A DNA stretch of 64,000 bases from Bin5 sp034428395 (GCA_034428395.1 DAOUHX010000424.1:62001-126000); one strand, 5' to 3'. Numbered from the stretch's first letter, positions 17,114 to 27,069 are shown. Notes: a model not told the origin generated them from the sequence alone. Made by a program: numbers and translations.

Positions 17114-18126
17114 TCCGTCTCTCCGATTCCCTGCAGTGTCAGTTCGCGCGCGAAGTGGCAGCTGGCGAAGTGGCCCGGCTCGATTTCCTCCAACTCCGGC
17201 TCCTCCTGCTGGCACAGCTCCTGCGCGTATAGGCAGCGAGGATGAAAGACGCATCCGGGCGGCGGGTTGGCGGGACTGGGAATGTCGCCCTCAAGGATGA
17301 TGCGATTCAGTTTGATTTCAGGATCGGCAGGGGGAATGGCCGATACGAGAGCCTCAGTGTACGGATGCAGCGGTCGGCGCAGAAGTCTGTCCGATCCGGC
17401 GATTTCGACCAGCCGGCCCACATACATCACCGCGATGCGGTCGCACATGTGCTCGACCACCGACAGGTCATGCGCGATGAAAAGGTAGGTCAGGCCCAAC
17501 TCGTCCTTCAGCCGCTGCAGCAGGTTCAGGACCTGGGCCTGGATCGACACGTCCAGCGCCGAGACCGGCTCGTCCGCGATAATCAGCCGCGGGCTCAACG
17601 CCAATGTGCGCGCCAAGCCGATGCGCTGCCGCTGCCCGCCCGAAAACTCGTGCGGATAACGGCGCATATAGTTGGGGTCCAGCCCGACCGAGTGCATCAG
17701 CTGCGCAACGCGGTCCTCCAGCGCACGGCCTGACGCCTCTTTGTGGATGATAAGCGGTTCGCCGATCAGGTCCTTCACCGTCAGCCGCGGGTTGAGCGAG
17801 CTGAACGGGTCCTGGAAGATCATGCGCATCTCTTTGCGCAGCGGCTTCATCTCCGCCTGCTCGATGTTGGCGATGTCGAAGCGGCGGCCGTCGTCCGCCG
17901 TGTACCAGATTTCACCGGCCGTCGGGTCGTAGAGCCTGAGAACACTGCGTCCGACAGTCGTCTTACCCGAGCCGCTCTCACCCACCAGGCCGAGCGCCTC
18001 GTTGCGGCTGATCGCAAAACTGACGCCGTCGACAGCCTTGACGTGCCCGACCACCCGCTGCAAGAACCCTTGGCGGATTGGGAACCACTGTTTCAGATCG
18101 TTGACTTCGAGCAGAGTGCTATCCAT
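17110..18126 (-). CDS. Oligopeptide/dipeptide ABC importer ATPase, OppF/DppF type
   Basis: A 338-residue ATPase. The Walker A is GESGSGKTT near residue 50, the signature FSGGQRQRIGLARTL, and the Walker B LIIADEPVSALD. The C-terminal oligopeptide-transporter extension contains HPYTEALVSAIP and PPGCVFHPRC followed by a Cys-rich tail that in some members binds an Fe-S cluster. The start at 18124-18126 is chosen because MDSTLLEVNDLKQWFPI is the family N-terminus. It powers uptake with OppD at 24692-25732 and the OppB/OppC permeases. The hexaheme cytochrome gene separates it from OppC. Confidence 0.92.
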   Translation of the reverse strand: MDSTLLEVNDLKQWFPIRQGFLQRVVGHVKAVDGVSFAISRNEALGLVGESGSGKTTVGRSVLRLYDPTAGEIWYTADDGRRFDIANIEQAEMKPLRKEMRMIFQDPFSSLNPRLTVKDLIGEPLIIHKEASGRALEDRVAQLMHSVGLDPNYMRRYPHEFSGGQRQRIGLARTLALSPRLIIADEPVSALDVSIQAQVLNLLQRLKDELGLTYLFIAHDLSVVEHMCDRIAVMYVGRLVEIAGSDRLLRRPLHPYTEALVSAIPPADPEIKLNRIILEGDIPSPANPPPGCVFHPRCLYAQELCQQEEPELEEIEPGHFASCHFARELTLQGIGETE

Positions 18127-18137
18127 GTCTGTCTGTA

Positions 18138-19958
18138 TCAGGGCGCGGCCGGCGCCTCTTCCACTTCGATGAATTCGCTTGCAAGCAAAATGTCGGCATC
18201 GTCCCACCCCTTCCACTCTTGCAGCTGCTGGAACGCCCTCCGGAAAATGAGCTGCACCTCCACCGTCGCCGTACGCCCGCCCGTCGCGTCGAAGCGGTAG
18301 CTGCTGCTGCGCGTGGCCAGCGCTGGGATGCGCGTATCCGATGCAAGCTCCACCATGCGCCAGTGGGAAAAAGTGGGCTCCTCGCCCGTCAGGGTATCGC
18401 GCAGGATCTTGGCGAATCCCTGGCCGGCTTCGCCCGCTACGTCTCCCGCCCATTCCGGCAGTACATCGCCGCCCAGCAGCGGCATCGAACTGCCGTCGCC
18501 GTCGGTCGCCCGCACCACCAGCAGCACTTGCCGCAACGGCGACCCGGTTGGATAGTGATGGCCCGCCCCGGTGTTGGTCACAGCCGCGTTTACGACCAGC
18601 TCGCCGCCCTCAATCTCCGCCGAGACCTCCAGCGCAATGGCGCTGCGCAGAAACATCCCGTCGCTCGCCCCGGGCATGTCGTGCTGGTGAATCTGGTCCA
18701 ACTCCCGGAAGAGACCGCCCTTCTCCGGGTAAACGAAGTAGCTGCGCTGCGCCCGTTCCGCCAGGTCCCCCAGGCCCGCCGGCAACGTGCGGCCGCTGAC
18801 ATTCTCGAGCCACGCCGCGGTCTGCACCAGCGACTCCATGCCCGTCGTCAGGCGCGGCGCAGTCGGCATGTGGCAGCTCTGGCAGGTCGCGCCGTTCTCC
18901 TCGTCGTTGTACGGGCTTTCCAGCCACTCCCCGTACGAGTTATAGATCTCAGTCGTATCGTTGACGCCGTAGTGACAGGCGGCGCAGAACGCGCTCTCGC
19001 CGTGCAGCTGATTGAAGCTGTCCATTGGCCGCGACACGTCGTCGACGCTGCCCATCAGCAGGTCTTCGCCCGACTTGGGTCGGTAGAGTGTCAGCGACAG
19101 AATGCCAGGCATCGCCGGGTCAGGCAGCAACGAGTCCGTGTAGAAACGCACCGCGCCGATCTTGTGGCAGAAATCACACGAGATACCCTCGGCGGCCACG
19201 CCGACAGCCTCATTCGGGCTGACCCCCTCGGGCAGCTCGTCGCTGGCATCCTCTGTCTCCTGCATGTGGCAGCCGCTCCAGCCGCAGGTGTTGTCCGCAT
19301 CCAGCTTCGACGCCATCGGTGTGTGGCAGGAGGCGCAGTTGCCGTCTCGCTTGGGAAAGTCCACCTTGAAGCCGGGCCCGTAGTAGGGGTATTCCGGGTC
19401 GCGCGTGCGCGGCAGGCCGGTATCGTAGTTGCTGTTGCGGCTGCGATTGCCCTCGACGTCAGTGCCGTTGTACATCGTCATAAAACGGGAGTTGACCGCC
19501 GACTGGCTGTGTGCGTCCCGCAGCCACTCCGCAAACGAGGGATGACACTCTCCGCAGTTTTCCGACGGCTCCCAGTCATAGACGGTGTGATCAACCCGGT
19601 TGTGCGGGTGCAGATCGATTTCCACGTCGATGTCGCCGCCGCGCGCCTCGGTCCAGCCGAAAATATAGCCTTCCGCCCAGGCAACCAGGGTAACGCTCTC
19701 CGCGGTGGAAAGGCCTTCGATAGTGAAGCCCCCGTCCGCAGCTGTGTACGTATGATTGCCCGTCGTCTGCACGCGCACAAGCGCGCCCCCAACCGGCCCG
19801 TCGATGTCGCTGACGCTGCCGCTCACCGAGGCCGTGGCGGGCTGCGGCCAGGCAAAAATGACGGTCACGGCGCCCAGGACCAGCACAACCGCCAGGAGGA
19901 TGAGAAGAATCAGCCGGCGCGCCAGTTTGCCAGACAGATTCAAGCCGTCCTGGAACAT
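18138..19958 (-). CDS. Membrane-anchored hexaheme cytochrome c with carboxypeptidase-regulatory-like domain
   Basis: A 606-residue exported protein. Residues 15-37 are one transmembrane anchor. Residues 43-117 form a carboxypeptidase regulatory-like beta-sandwich (ASVSGSVSDIDGPVGGALV). Then come six heme-c sites: CGECH 135-139, CASCH 208-212, CGWSGCH 225-231 (an unusual CX4CH), CDFCH 261-265, CAACH 325-329 and CQSCH 359-363. The C-terminal 240 residues look like beta domains without hemes. Such proteins transfer electrons or reduce small molecules outside the membrane. The family resembles cytochrome c554/hydroxylamine-oxidoreductase-related multihemes, but I cannot place it firmly. It lies inside the opp operon, 41 bases after OppC and 11 before OppF, which is an odd partner. 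Confidence 0.85.
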   Translation of the reverse strand: MFQDGLNLSGKLARRLILLILLAVVLVLGAVTVIFAWPQPATASVSGSVSDIDGPVGGALVRVQTTGNHTYTAADGGFTIEGLSTAESVTLVAWAEGYIFGWTEARGGDIDVEIDLHPHNRVDHTVYDWEPSENCGECHPSFAEWLRDAHSQSAVNSRFMTMYNGTDVEGNRSRNSNYDTGLPRTRDPEYPYYGPGFKVDFPKRDGNCASCHTPMASKLDADNTCGWSGCHMQETEDASDELPEGVSPNEAVGVAAEGISCDFCHKIGAVRFYTDSLLPDPAMPGILSLTLYRPKSGEDLLMGSVDDVSRPMDSFNQLHGESAFCAACHYGVNDTTEIYNSYGEWLESPYNDEENGATCQSCHMPTAPRLTTGMESLVQTAAWLENVSGRTLPAGLGDLAERAQRSYFVYPEKGGLFRELDQIHQHDMPGASDGMFLRSAIALEVSAEIEGGELVVNAAVTNTGAGHHYPTGSPLRQVLLVVRATDGDGSSMPLLGGDVLPEWAGDVAGEAGQGFAKILRDTLTGEEPTFSHWRMVELASDTRIPALATRSSSYRFDATGGRTATVEVQLIFRRAFQQLQEWKGWDDADILLASEFIEVEEAPAAP

Positions 19959-19999
19959 CCTGCGCCCGCCCAACTCAGTTCTCCATGAATAGCCGCGCT

Positions 20000-21148
20000 T
20001 TAGACGATCGAATAGGGGTCGGCCGCGTCGCGCAGGCCGTCGCCCAGAAAGTTGAATCCTAGCACGGCCACGATTATGAAGATGACCGGCGTCATGATCC
20101 ACGTGTGCGTGCCCAGCGTCTGCAAATTCTGGGCGTCGCGCATCAGAAAGCCCCAGCTGACCAGCGGCTCCTGGATGCCGATGCCCAAAAAGCTCAGGAA
20201 TGCCTCCGCCAGAATGATTTGGGGGATGGTGAGCGTGAGCACAACGATGATGTGGCTGATCGAGTTGGGGAAGAGATGCAGGAAAATGATGCGGGCGTCG
20301 GACGCGCCCATCTCCTTGGCCGCCAGAATAAAGTCTGTCTCGCGGTAGGCCAGCACCTTGCCGCGCACCTCGCGCGCCAATAGGGTCCACGAGAGCAGTG
20401 AGAAGATGATCACCATAATGATGAAAACCTGCAGCGAGTCCCACGTCCGTGGGATGATGGCGGCCAGCGCCAGCCACAGCGGCAGCTGCGGAAACGACGC
20501 CACGAACTCGACGAAGCGCTGGATAATGTTGTCTGTGATGCCGCCGTAGTATCCCGAGATGATGCCCACGACCGCGCCGACCACGATGCTGACAATCGTT
20601 GCGAACATGCTCAGCGAAAGCGAGATGCGCCCTGCCGTGCACGCCCGACCCCACAGGTCTCTTCCCTGCTTCTCCGTCCCCATCAGGTGGATTTTGCCCC
20701 CCTCGTCCACGCCGAAAAGGTGCCACCGCGTCGGGATCAGCCCCAGGATCTTCCACTCCCAGCTTCGGACAAAAAGCTTGATCTCATAGCGCTGCGCCGG
20801 GTCTTCCTCCCACAGCGGCTCAAAGGTCTTGGGATCGATGGTCACAACCAGGTTGTAGACGAATGGGCGCAGATGGAACTTGCCTTCGTCGTCGATCATG
20901 CGGATGCGCGTCGGCGGGATGAAGCTATCCTGCAGATTGGCGTCGGTCGGGTCGACCGGCGCGAAGAATTCGGCGAACAAAGCCAGGATGACAAGCGAGA
21001 GCACCATGAGGCCGCCGGCAATGGCCGGTCGGCTCTTCCTGAAGCGCTGCCACACAAGCTGAAAGTAGGACTCGTGCTGTTCCTGGTCGGCGCCCGAGTC
21101 CGGGTGGTCTGCTAGTATTCTGTCATTGACGTTTGCAGTTTCCATCAT
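20000..21148 (-). CDS. ABC importer permease, OppC/DppC type
   Basis: A 382-residue inner-membrane permease. A polar N-terminus and a first helix (GGLMVLSLVILALFAEFFAP) precede a long extracytoplasmic insert (about residues 60-165), then the five-helix BPD core. The EAA loop appears as KEMGASDARIIFLHLFPNSISHIIV. The insert (FGVDEGGKIHLMGTEKQGRDLWGR) has the GTDxxGRD-like motif of DppC proteins. It pairs with the OppB-type permease upstream (38 bases away) and is followed by the hexaheme cytochrome gene. Confidence 0.92.
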   Translation of the reverse strand: MMETANVNDRILADHPDSGADQEQHESYFQLVWQRFRKSRPAIAGGLMVLSLVILALFAEFFAPVDPTDANLQDSFIPPTRIRMIDDEGKFHLRPFVYNLVVTIDPKTFEPLWEEDPAQRYEIKLFVRSWEWKILGLIPTRWHLFGVDEGGKIHLMGTEKQGRDLWGRACTAGRISLSLSMFATIVSIVVGAVVGIISGYYGGITDNIIQRFVEFVASFPQLPLWLALAAIIPRTWDSLQVFIIMVIIFSLLSWTLLAREVRGKVLAYRETDFILAAKEMGASDARIIFLHLFPNSISHIIVVLTLTIPQIILAEAFLSFLGIGIQEPLVSWGFLMRDAQNLQTLGTHTWIMTPVIFIIVAVLGFNFLGDGLRDAADPYSIV

Positions 21149-21186
21149 TTCCGGCGCCAGGCCGGACTGTCCTTCCTGTCAGAAAT

Positions 21187-22215
21187 CTACGAAAACCGCA
21201 CCCGCGGGTCCAATATCGCCAGCGAAATGTCCGCGATCAGATTCCCCGCCACCAGCAGCACGCCGTAGATGAGCAAACAGCTGGCTGCAATATAGATGTC
21301 CTCATTGCGCAGAGAAGTCAGCAGCAGCGTTCCAATCGTCGGCAAACCCATCACGATCGAGGCTTGCAGCTCACCCTGCAGCATGTAGGGCAGCACGGTG
21401 CCCTGGTACATGATGATCGGATGCAGCGCGTTGGGCACCGCGTGGCGACGCATCACCTGCCCGTCGGTCAACCCCTTCGAACGGGCCGTCGTTACATACT
21501 GCGCGTTCAGCTCGTCGAGCATGTTGCCGCGCATCACGCGCATGTTGCGCGCCACACCGCCCAGACCGGCGATGAACACGACCGGCCAGATGTGTTTGAG
21601 AAGATCGATCAGCTTTTCCCACGTAAGGCGTATCTCCTCCATGCTGCCGAACGCCCACGGCACGACCACGTAGTGCGGCGAATGGAAGGCGGTAACGTGC
21701 TCCTGCTCCAATGTAAATACAAGGAAAAACATGATCGCCAGCGCGATCCAGAAGCGGGGAAGCGCCGAGAGAACAAAGGCAAAAAACGCGGCCAGATTGT
21801 CGGCTACCGAATACTGCCGCGGCGCGACGAATATGCCGATCACAATCCCAACAATCGTTGAAGTCAGGTGCGCCAGCACCGCCAGGAGCAGCGTGCGCGG
21901 AAAACGCTCCGCGATCAGTTCGCCAACGTCCCGCTTGTAGGCGAACGAAAAACCGAAGCTGCCCTTCGTCACCATGTCCCTGATCCAGACAAAGAACTGC
22001 AAAGGCAATGGTTTGTCCAGGCCGTAGCGCCGGCGGAAAAGCTCGGCCTGCTCCTCGGCCTGGGCTTCGGTTGCGCCGCCCTGCTCAATCAGAAATGACT
22101 TGTAGCCGTCGGCATAGTCGCCCGGCGGCAGCTGGATCACAATAAAGCTGACCAGCGCAATGCCCAGTACAACGGCAACCGAGACGGCAAAACGGCGAAC
22201 GATGAACCCAATCAT
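21187..22215 (-). CDS. ABC importer permease, OppB/DppB type
   Basis: A 342-residue inner-membrane permease starting MIGFIVRRFAVSVAVVLGIALVSFIVIQL, the standard OppB first helix. DxxRxxYGLDKPLPLQFFVW (here RRRYGLDKP) and five further helices follow. The EAA loop is RSKGLTDGQVMRRHAVPNALHPII. It forms the channel with OppC for a peptide or peptide-like substrate delivered by the lipoprotein encoded 114 bases upstream. Confidence 0.92.
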   Translation of the reverse strand: MIGFIVRRFAVSVAVVLGIALVSFIVIQLPPGDYADGYKSFLIEQGGATEAQAEEQAELFRRRYGLDKPLPLQFFVWIRDMVTKGSFGFSFAYKRDVGELIAERFPRTLLLAVLAHLTSTIVGIVIGIFVAPRQYSVADNLAAFFAFVLSALPRFWIALAIMFFLVFTLEQEHVTAFHSPHYVVVPWAFGSMEEIRLTWEKLIDLLKHIWPVVFIAGLGGVARNMRVMRGNMLDELNAQYVTTARSKGLTDGQVMRRHAVPNALHPIIMYQGTVLPYMLQGELQASIVMGLPTIGTLLLTSLRNEDIYIAASCLLIYGVLLVAGNLIADISLAILDPRVRFS

Positions 22216-22329
22216 GGAGTGCGCAAAATGAGTGAGGAATGCAATGAATTACGCCAGGTACAGGAATGAAGAGTGAGGAGCAGCGGGCTGCCACTGCTCC
22301 TCACTCCTTGCACTATACGTCTCTACACG

Positions 22330-24507
22330 CTATTCGCTGTCATAGGTCGCGATGACGCCCGGGCGGATCTGCTCGATCTGCTCATCAGGCGACACCCAGA
22401 CCTGCTCGGCCATGACGTTGTCCCATGTCCACTGGTACATGAACACGGGCATGCCGGCCGGCACATTGTTAAAGCGCTTCGCAGCCGCAAGCCCGTAGCG
22501 GCCAACGAAGACACCGGCAAAGTAGACGTTGTCAGTCACGATCCGGTTGTACTCGGCCATCTGACCAAGGCGGACATTCGTGTCCGGCTCGGCACAGAAC
22601 GCCTCGACGATGTCGACCAGCTCCTGCTCAAAGTCGAGAAGCTCGCGCGGTTCAGAGCCTTCGCGGTGGAAGGAGAATTCCCTCGTCAGCGGCGCCAGAT
22701 CGGTGCAGCGCGTGAAGGGAACGGCATAGACCTGGCTGTCGCGGTCGACACGCAGCTCCCACTCGCCCGACTCGTTCATCTCGCGGCGCGCCGCGCTGTT
22801 CAGCGGGCGAACGTTGATCTGCACACCCAGGTCGCCGAGCAGCGTCACCGCCGCCGCGCCCACGGTCTGCGTCTCTTCGGCATCCTCACTCGTCACGAGC
22901 GCAATCACCAGGTTTTCGCCGCTGGCCAGCCGGTCGGACGGCCAGTTCAGCGTGCCGTCGCCATCCGTGTCCTCGAAGCCCAGTTCGGCCAGCAGCGCAG
23001 CCGCCGCCTCAGGGTTGTTGTTGAAGTAGGAAACGGTGCCGCGGTCGAAGTAGGAGGAGCCGGGGAACAGACCGCCGGCCCAGCCGCGCAGGAACGGGCC
23101 GCGCAGAATCGACTGCGAGATCCCGTCGCGGTCCAGCGCGAAGCTGAATGCCTTGCGGAAGCGCACGTCGCGGAACAGCTCGCGCAACGCCGCGTCGCGG
23201 TCATCGCTTACGCCTAGCGAGGTCGAAAGATTGAACTTGATGCTGAAGCCCAGCGTCTCCGGACCCCACTCGACGTAGAAGTGAGCGTCATCCTCTTCGG
23301 CCCGCTTCAGCGTCTCGATGAAGGTGCTAGGGTTCTCCAGGTTGGAGTGATCGGCCGTGCCCGCCAGCGTACTCAGCGTGCGGCCTACACCGGACGGACC
23401 CTTCTCGAACACGACCTCATCCAGGTACGGCAGCTGGTTCCCTGCCTCGTCAACCGACCAGAAGTAGGGGTTGCGGCGCAGGATCATCAGCTCGTCAGTT
23501 ATGTACTCGACCGGCACGAACGGCCCCAGCACGACCGGAATCTGGTCCGGCGGCATCGAAGCTTCGAAGTCCACATAGTCCATGTCCGAGTTGTACCTGG
23601 GATGCAGTGGCTTCAGGTAGTGCGCCGGCGAGATGTGGAAATCGCCCTCGTCCATCTGGAATAGCGACTGGACCGGGAACTGCACTGGGAAGACGAACTT
23701 GAAGGAGTAGTCGTCGATCACCTCAAGCTGGGTCATCTCTTCACCGAACATCCAGGCCGATCCGCCCTTGGGCGACTGGACGTTGGGGTCGACGATCATG
23801 TCCTCCCACGTGAACAGAACGTCCTCGGTCGTGAACGGGTGGCCGTCCGACCACCTCGCGCCCTCGATCAGGTTCATCGTCAGCTCATAGCCGTCCTCGC
23901 TCCACTCCCAGCTCTGCGCCAGGAACGGCAACGGCTCGAGCGAATCGGACCGACGGAAGATGGGGCCGGACTTGAGAAGCGAAGCAAACGCCGCCGCCTC
24001 GATGCCGAACCAGCCCGCGCTCTGCCCCGCACCGCGATTGAATCCCTCGGTCGGGCAGGCCGAGAAGTCGCGCCAGACTCCGCCATAGACACCGATTCCC
24101 TCAGCCATGCCGCTCTCAAGAACGACGCGCGGCGCAACCGGCAGACGCTCTTCGACCGGCGGCAGCTCACCGGCGGCCACCAGCTCGCTGATCCAGTCCG
24201 GCTCGCTGTAGGAATCCAGCGACTTGTAGGTCACGATCTGGTCCAGCGGCAGCTTCGCAACGGGCCGGCTGCCAACGATCAACTGCGGCTCAGGATACTC
24301 GCTCGGGGAGAGATCGACCTCCATCATCTCCTCTTCCGCCTCTTCCTCCTCGGCCGCGGCCTCTTCAGCAGCCGGCGCCGACTCCTCTTGCGGCGTGTCA
24401 GCCGCCGGTTCCGGCTCGTCACCGCCGCCACATGCGCTGAGGACCATCGAAGCGATGATCAGCAGCGATAGCAAAACGGAAATCGTCCTCTTGCGTCGAA
24501 ATGACAT
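22330..24507 (-). CDS. Oligopeptide-type ABC substrate-binding lipoprotein
   Basis: A 725-residue binding protein of the SBP_bac_5 family. The signal peptide ends at lipobox VLSAC (Cys26), followed by an acidic Glu/Ala-rich linker (residues 30-65). The binding domain holds WEWSEDGYELTMNLIEGARWSDGHPFTTEDVLFTWEDM, the family signature region, and VRFRKAFSFALDRDGIS. It is larger than most Opp/Dpp proteins (about 530-600), with extra sequence before the signature. The ATG at 24505-24507 has AGGAGGAAG immediately upstream. It captures the substrate outside the membrane for OppB/OppC. The ligand is unknown. Confidence 0.92.
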   Translation of the reverse strand: MSFRRKRTISVLLSLLIIASMVLSACGGGDEPEPAADTPQEESAPAAEEAAAEEEEAEEEMMEVDLSPSEYPEPQLIVGSRPVAKLPLDQIVTYKSLDSYSEPDWISELVAAGELPPVEERLPVAPRVVLESGMAEGIGVYGGVWRDFSACPTEGFNRGAGQSAGWFGIEAAAFASLLKSGPIFRRSDSLEPLPFLAQSWEWSEDGYELTMNLIEGARWSDGHPFTTEDVLFTWEDMIVDPNVQSPKGGSAWMFGEEMTQLEVIDDYSFKFVFPVQFPVQSLFQMDEGDFHISPAHYLKPLHPRYNSDMDYVDFEASMPPDQIPVVLGPFVPVEYITDELMILRRNPYFWSVDEAGNQLPYLDEVVFEKGPSGVGRTLSTLAGTADHSNLENPSTFIETLKRAEEDDAHFYVEWGPETLGFSIKFNLSTSLGVSDDRDAALRELFRDVRFRKAFSFALDRDGISQSILRGPFLRGWAGGLFPGSSYFDRGTVSYFNNNPEAAAALLAELGFEDTDGDGTLNWPSDRLASGENLVIALVTSEDAEETQTVGAAAVTLLGDLGVQINVRPLNSAARREMNESGEWELRVDRDSQVYAVPFTRCTDLAPLTREFSFHREGSEPRELLDFEQELVDIVEAFCAEPDTNVRLGQMAEYNRIVTDNVYFAGVFVGRYGLAAAKRFNNVPAGMPVFMYQWTWDNVMAEQVWVSPDEQIEQIRPGVIATYDSE

Positions 24508-24691
24508 CAAACTTCCTCCTTGAAAGGGTAGTGGAATCTGTTTGCCGCGACGCGCCAATGTGAGACGCATTGCGACAAGAATTGAAAAAAGTCTCTCAAC
24601 CTTCTATGCAGACCGCAGCCAGTTCCGCGACCTACCGGTCTTTTGAAGGATGCTGAAGCGGCAGGAGGACCCATCTCCAACCAAAACGGCA

Positions 24692-25732
24692 TCAGTCATG
24701 AAGCCAGCAAGCCACGGAATGGCCGGGCTCGTGCTCCTTGTACTCGGGCGTCTGCTCCCAGCATATCTCCATCGCTTGCGGGCAGCGATCGGCAAAGGCG
24801 CAGCCGCGAATCTCGTCCGAAGGGCTGGGAACCATACCACTGATGGGGACCAGCATCTTGTCCTCTTTGCGCCCAAGCACAGGCACCGAGTTGAGTAGCC
24901 CGATGGTGTAAGGATGCTTGGGGCTATGGAAAATCTCGTAGACGGGCGCGTATTCGACGACGCGACCCAGGTACATGACGGCCACGTGATCGGCCATCTG
25001 TGAAACGACGCCCAGGTTGTGGGTGATCAGGACGATGGCGGAATCGAAGTCTTCTTGCAGTTCTCGCATCAAATCCAGGATCTGCGCCTGCACCGTTACA
25101 TCCAGTGCGGTCGTCGGCTCATCGGCAATCAGGATCGACGGATTGCAGCTCAGCGCCAGCGCAATCATGACCCGTTGCCGCATTCCCCCGCTGAGCTGGT
25201 GCGGGTACTCGTAAATGCGACGGTCGGGGTCCGCGATGTGGACCTTGTTGAGCATCTCTTCCGCCCGCTCGAGCGCAGCGCGGCGCGAAAGGTTCTGGTG
25301 CAGCAGTACCGACTCCGAAATCTGCCGGCCCACGGGGTGCAGAGGATTCAAAGAGGTCATCGGCTCCTGGAAGATCATCGCGATCTCGGCGCCGCGAATA
25401 TCGCGCAGCTGGCGGCCGCGCGGGTCAAGCTGCACAATGTCGACTGTCTCGCCGTCCTTGCGGTGCAGCAGGATTTCTCCCTCTACGATCTTGCCCGGAG
25501 GTGACTGGATCAGGCGCATCACGGAGCGGAAGGTGACGCTCTTGCCGCAACCGCTCTCGCCGACAACGCCGAGTGTCCTCTTGCGTCCAAGCGATACGGT
25601 TACGCCGTCAACCGCCTTCACGACACCGCGTTCGAGGAAGAAATGAGTCTTAAGATCCCTCAGCTCGAGGATCGGGTCTTCGGCTTCGCGACTCGCGTCC
25701 GCGGCCGCGCTCACCCGTTGGGTTACAGCCAT
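24692..25732 (-). CDS. Oligopeptide/dipeptide ABC importer ATPase, OppD/DppD type
   Basis: A 346-residue ATPase. The Walker A is GESGCGKSVTFRS, the signature LSGGMRQRVMIALAL, and the Walker B ILIADEPTTALD. The C-terminal HPYTIGLLNSVPVLG and RGCAFADRCP complete the family pattern. The ATG at 25730-25732 is used; a TTG seven codons earlier is possible. It heads the minus-strand set OppD, binding protein, OppB, OppC, cytochrome, OppF, DUF4870-like. The 184 bases before the binding-protein gene may hold a second promoter, but I saw no clear one. Confidence 0.92.
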   Translation of the reverse strand: MAVTQRVSAAADASREAEDPILELRDLKTHFFLERGVVKAVDGVTVSLGRKRTLGVVGESGCGKSVTFRSVMRLIQSPPGKIVEGEILLHRKDGETVDIVQLDPRGRQLRDIRGAEIAMIFQEPMTSLNPLHPVGRQISESVLLHQNLSRRAALERAEEMLNKVHIADPDRRIYEYPHQLSGGMRQRVMIALALSCNPSILIADEPTTALDVTVQAQILDLMRELQEDFDSAIVLITHNLGVVSQMADHVAVMYLGRVVEYAPVYEIFHSPKHPYTIGLLNSVPVLGRKEDKMLVPISGMVPSPSDEIRGCAFADRCPQAMEICWEQTPEYKEHEPGHSVACWLHD

Positions 25733-25997
25733 TGGTCGGCAGAATCCCGCCAATTGGTTTCGCTACTGGGACTTAGGAATCGATCTGAAACAAAGTGCCA
25801 ATCTCGGCCCAGCGGCAAATGCTAGGAGCCAATTCAGTCGCCCATTCTGCCGGCACGAACATGGCCCTGGCGTTGCGGAAGAAACAAACCGGCCAGAAGT
25901 TGCAGCAATTCTAGCCGCGTGCGCATTTCTTGTCAATTTTTGGAGTGTCTGGGTAGCGGTGGCGTTTTGTGCGCGCCTGGCTGAACAGGGCTTGCAG

Positions 25998-26987
25998 CTA
26001 GCCGGCGCCGTTCGGCCCCGCAGCGCGCAAGACCTTGACGCGCAACCAGATGGCGGGCAAGCGCCTCAACTTCCTCCAGGCGCTCACATGGGCGCGTCGG
26101 CTAAAGACATCGTAGTCGTGCGCTTCAATGTCTGCCAGAATTGCACGATACAGGTCGGCAGCAACGGAGATCGCAAAGTGTCCGTCGGCGCTAAGGAGGG
26201 AGATGCCGGGCCAGGACTCCCGATAAAGCCGGCGCGTGCGGTCGATCTGGAAACGCATGAACTCTCGCCAGCGACCGTCGACGATCCCCGCATCGATATC
26301 GCTTTCCTCGAGGCCGAAACGGTGAAGGTCCTCAAGCGGCAGGTACAGACGACCCGCCCGCCAGTCCTCGCCCACGTCTCGCAGAATATTGGTCAACTGT
26401 AGGGCCACGCCCAGCTTCAGCGCGTACGGAAACGCCGCGGCGGAACTGAAGCCGATAATGTACATGCACATGAAGCCTACCGTTGCAGCCACGCCATAGC
26501 AGTAAGCCGTCAACTCTTCAAAGGTCTCATACCGGCTGATGTCGATATCACGTGCGACTCCCTGAAAGAGTTGCTCTGCGAAAGCCGGTGGCATGCGATA
26601 GCGCAGGCGGGCGTCTGTCCAGGCCGCGACGATGGGATCGTTTGCATCGACCACCGTGGTCATGGAACGCGCACGCCAGGCTTCAAAGGCAGTTCTCAAT
26701 TGAATCGCGTTCGCACGGCCTTCAGCCGGCCTGTCGACGATGTCGTCCGTGCTGCGACAGAAGGCGTACAATGCACGGACGGAGCGGCGCTTGCGCTTGG
26801 GAAGGAAACGCGAGGCCGTAAAGAAGGAGCGGCTGTTGATCGCGGTGATCGCTTCACAATAGTCATAGGCGAGCGCAAGGGCCTCTTCGTTTGCGACCTG
26901 AAGGGCCGGCGCCAAGCCTTCCGACAGCCTGGCTTCGTTCGCGAGCGAGAGAAGGGGACGCTCCCATTCACTGATCACATTAGCCAT
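25998..26987 (-). CDS. Phytoene/squalene synthase family protein
   Basis: A 329-residue all-helical prenyltransferase that condenses two prenyl diphosphates head to head. The two Asp-rich motifs are DDIVD at 81-85 in FCRSTDDIVDRP and DVGED at 204-208 in LTNILRDVGEDWRAGRLYLP. Both bind Mg2+-diphosphate. The N-terminal NSRSFFTASRFLPKRKRRSVRALYAF is also characteristic. It could be CrtB (phytoene) or a squalene synthase. The CarH-like regulator and lycopene-cyclase relic within 5 kb favour a carotenoid role. The start at 26985-26987 has AAAGGTG upstream. No desaturase gene lies in the window. Confidence 0.9.
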   Translation of the reverse strand: MANVISEWERPLLSLANEARLSEGLAPALQVANEEALALAYDYCEAITAINSRSFFTASRFLPKRKRRSVRALYAFCRSTDDIVDRPAEGRANAIQLRTAFEAWRARSMTTVVDANDPIVAAWTDARLRYRMPPAFAEQLFQGVARDIDISRYETFEELTAYCYGVAATVGFMCMYIIGFSSAAAFPYALKLGVALQLTNILRDVGEDWRAGRLYLPLEDLHRFGLEESDIDAGIVDGRWREFMRFQIDRTRRLYRESWPGISLLSADGHFAISVAADLYRAILADIEAHDYDVFSRRAHVSAWRKLRRLPAIWLRVKVLRAAGPNGAG

Positions 26988-27069
26988 TCGAGCACCTTTG
27001 CTCCTGGATCCCACGCGCTGCCAAAGACTGCCGCGAGTCTAAGCATGAAGATTGCCGTCTGTCAGTAAG

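Noticed and set aside
18219..19988. 589-codon plus-strand frame
   Set aside because: Antisense to the hexaheme cytochrome gene; His/Arg/Ala-rich composition typical of a GC-rich shadow frame.
19959..20756. Upstream extension of the cytochrome frame
   Set aside because: It overlaps OppC out of frame and is Arg/His/Gly-rich; the anchor and domain start at the ATG at 19958.
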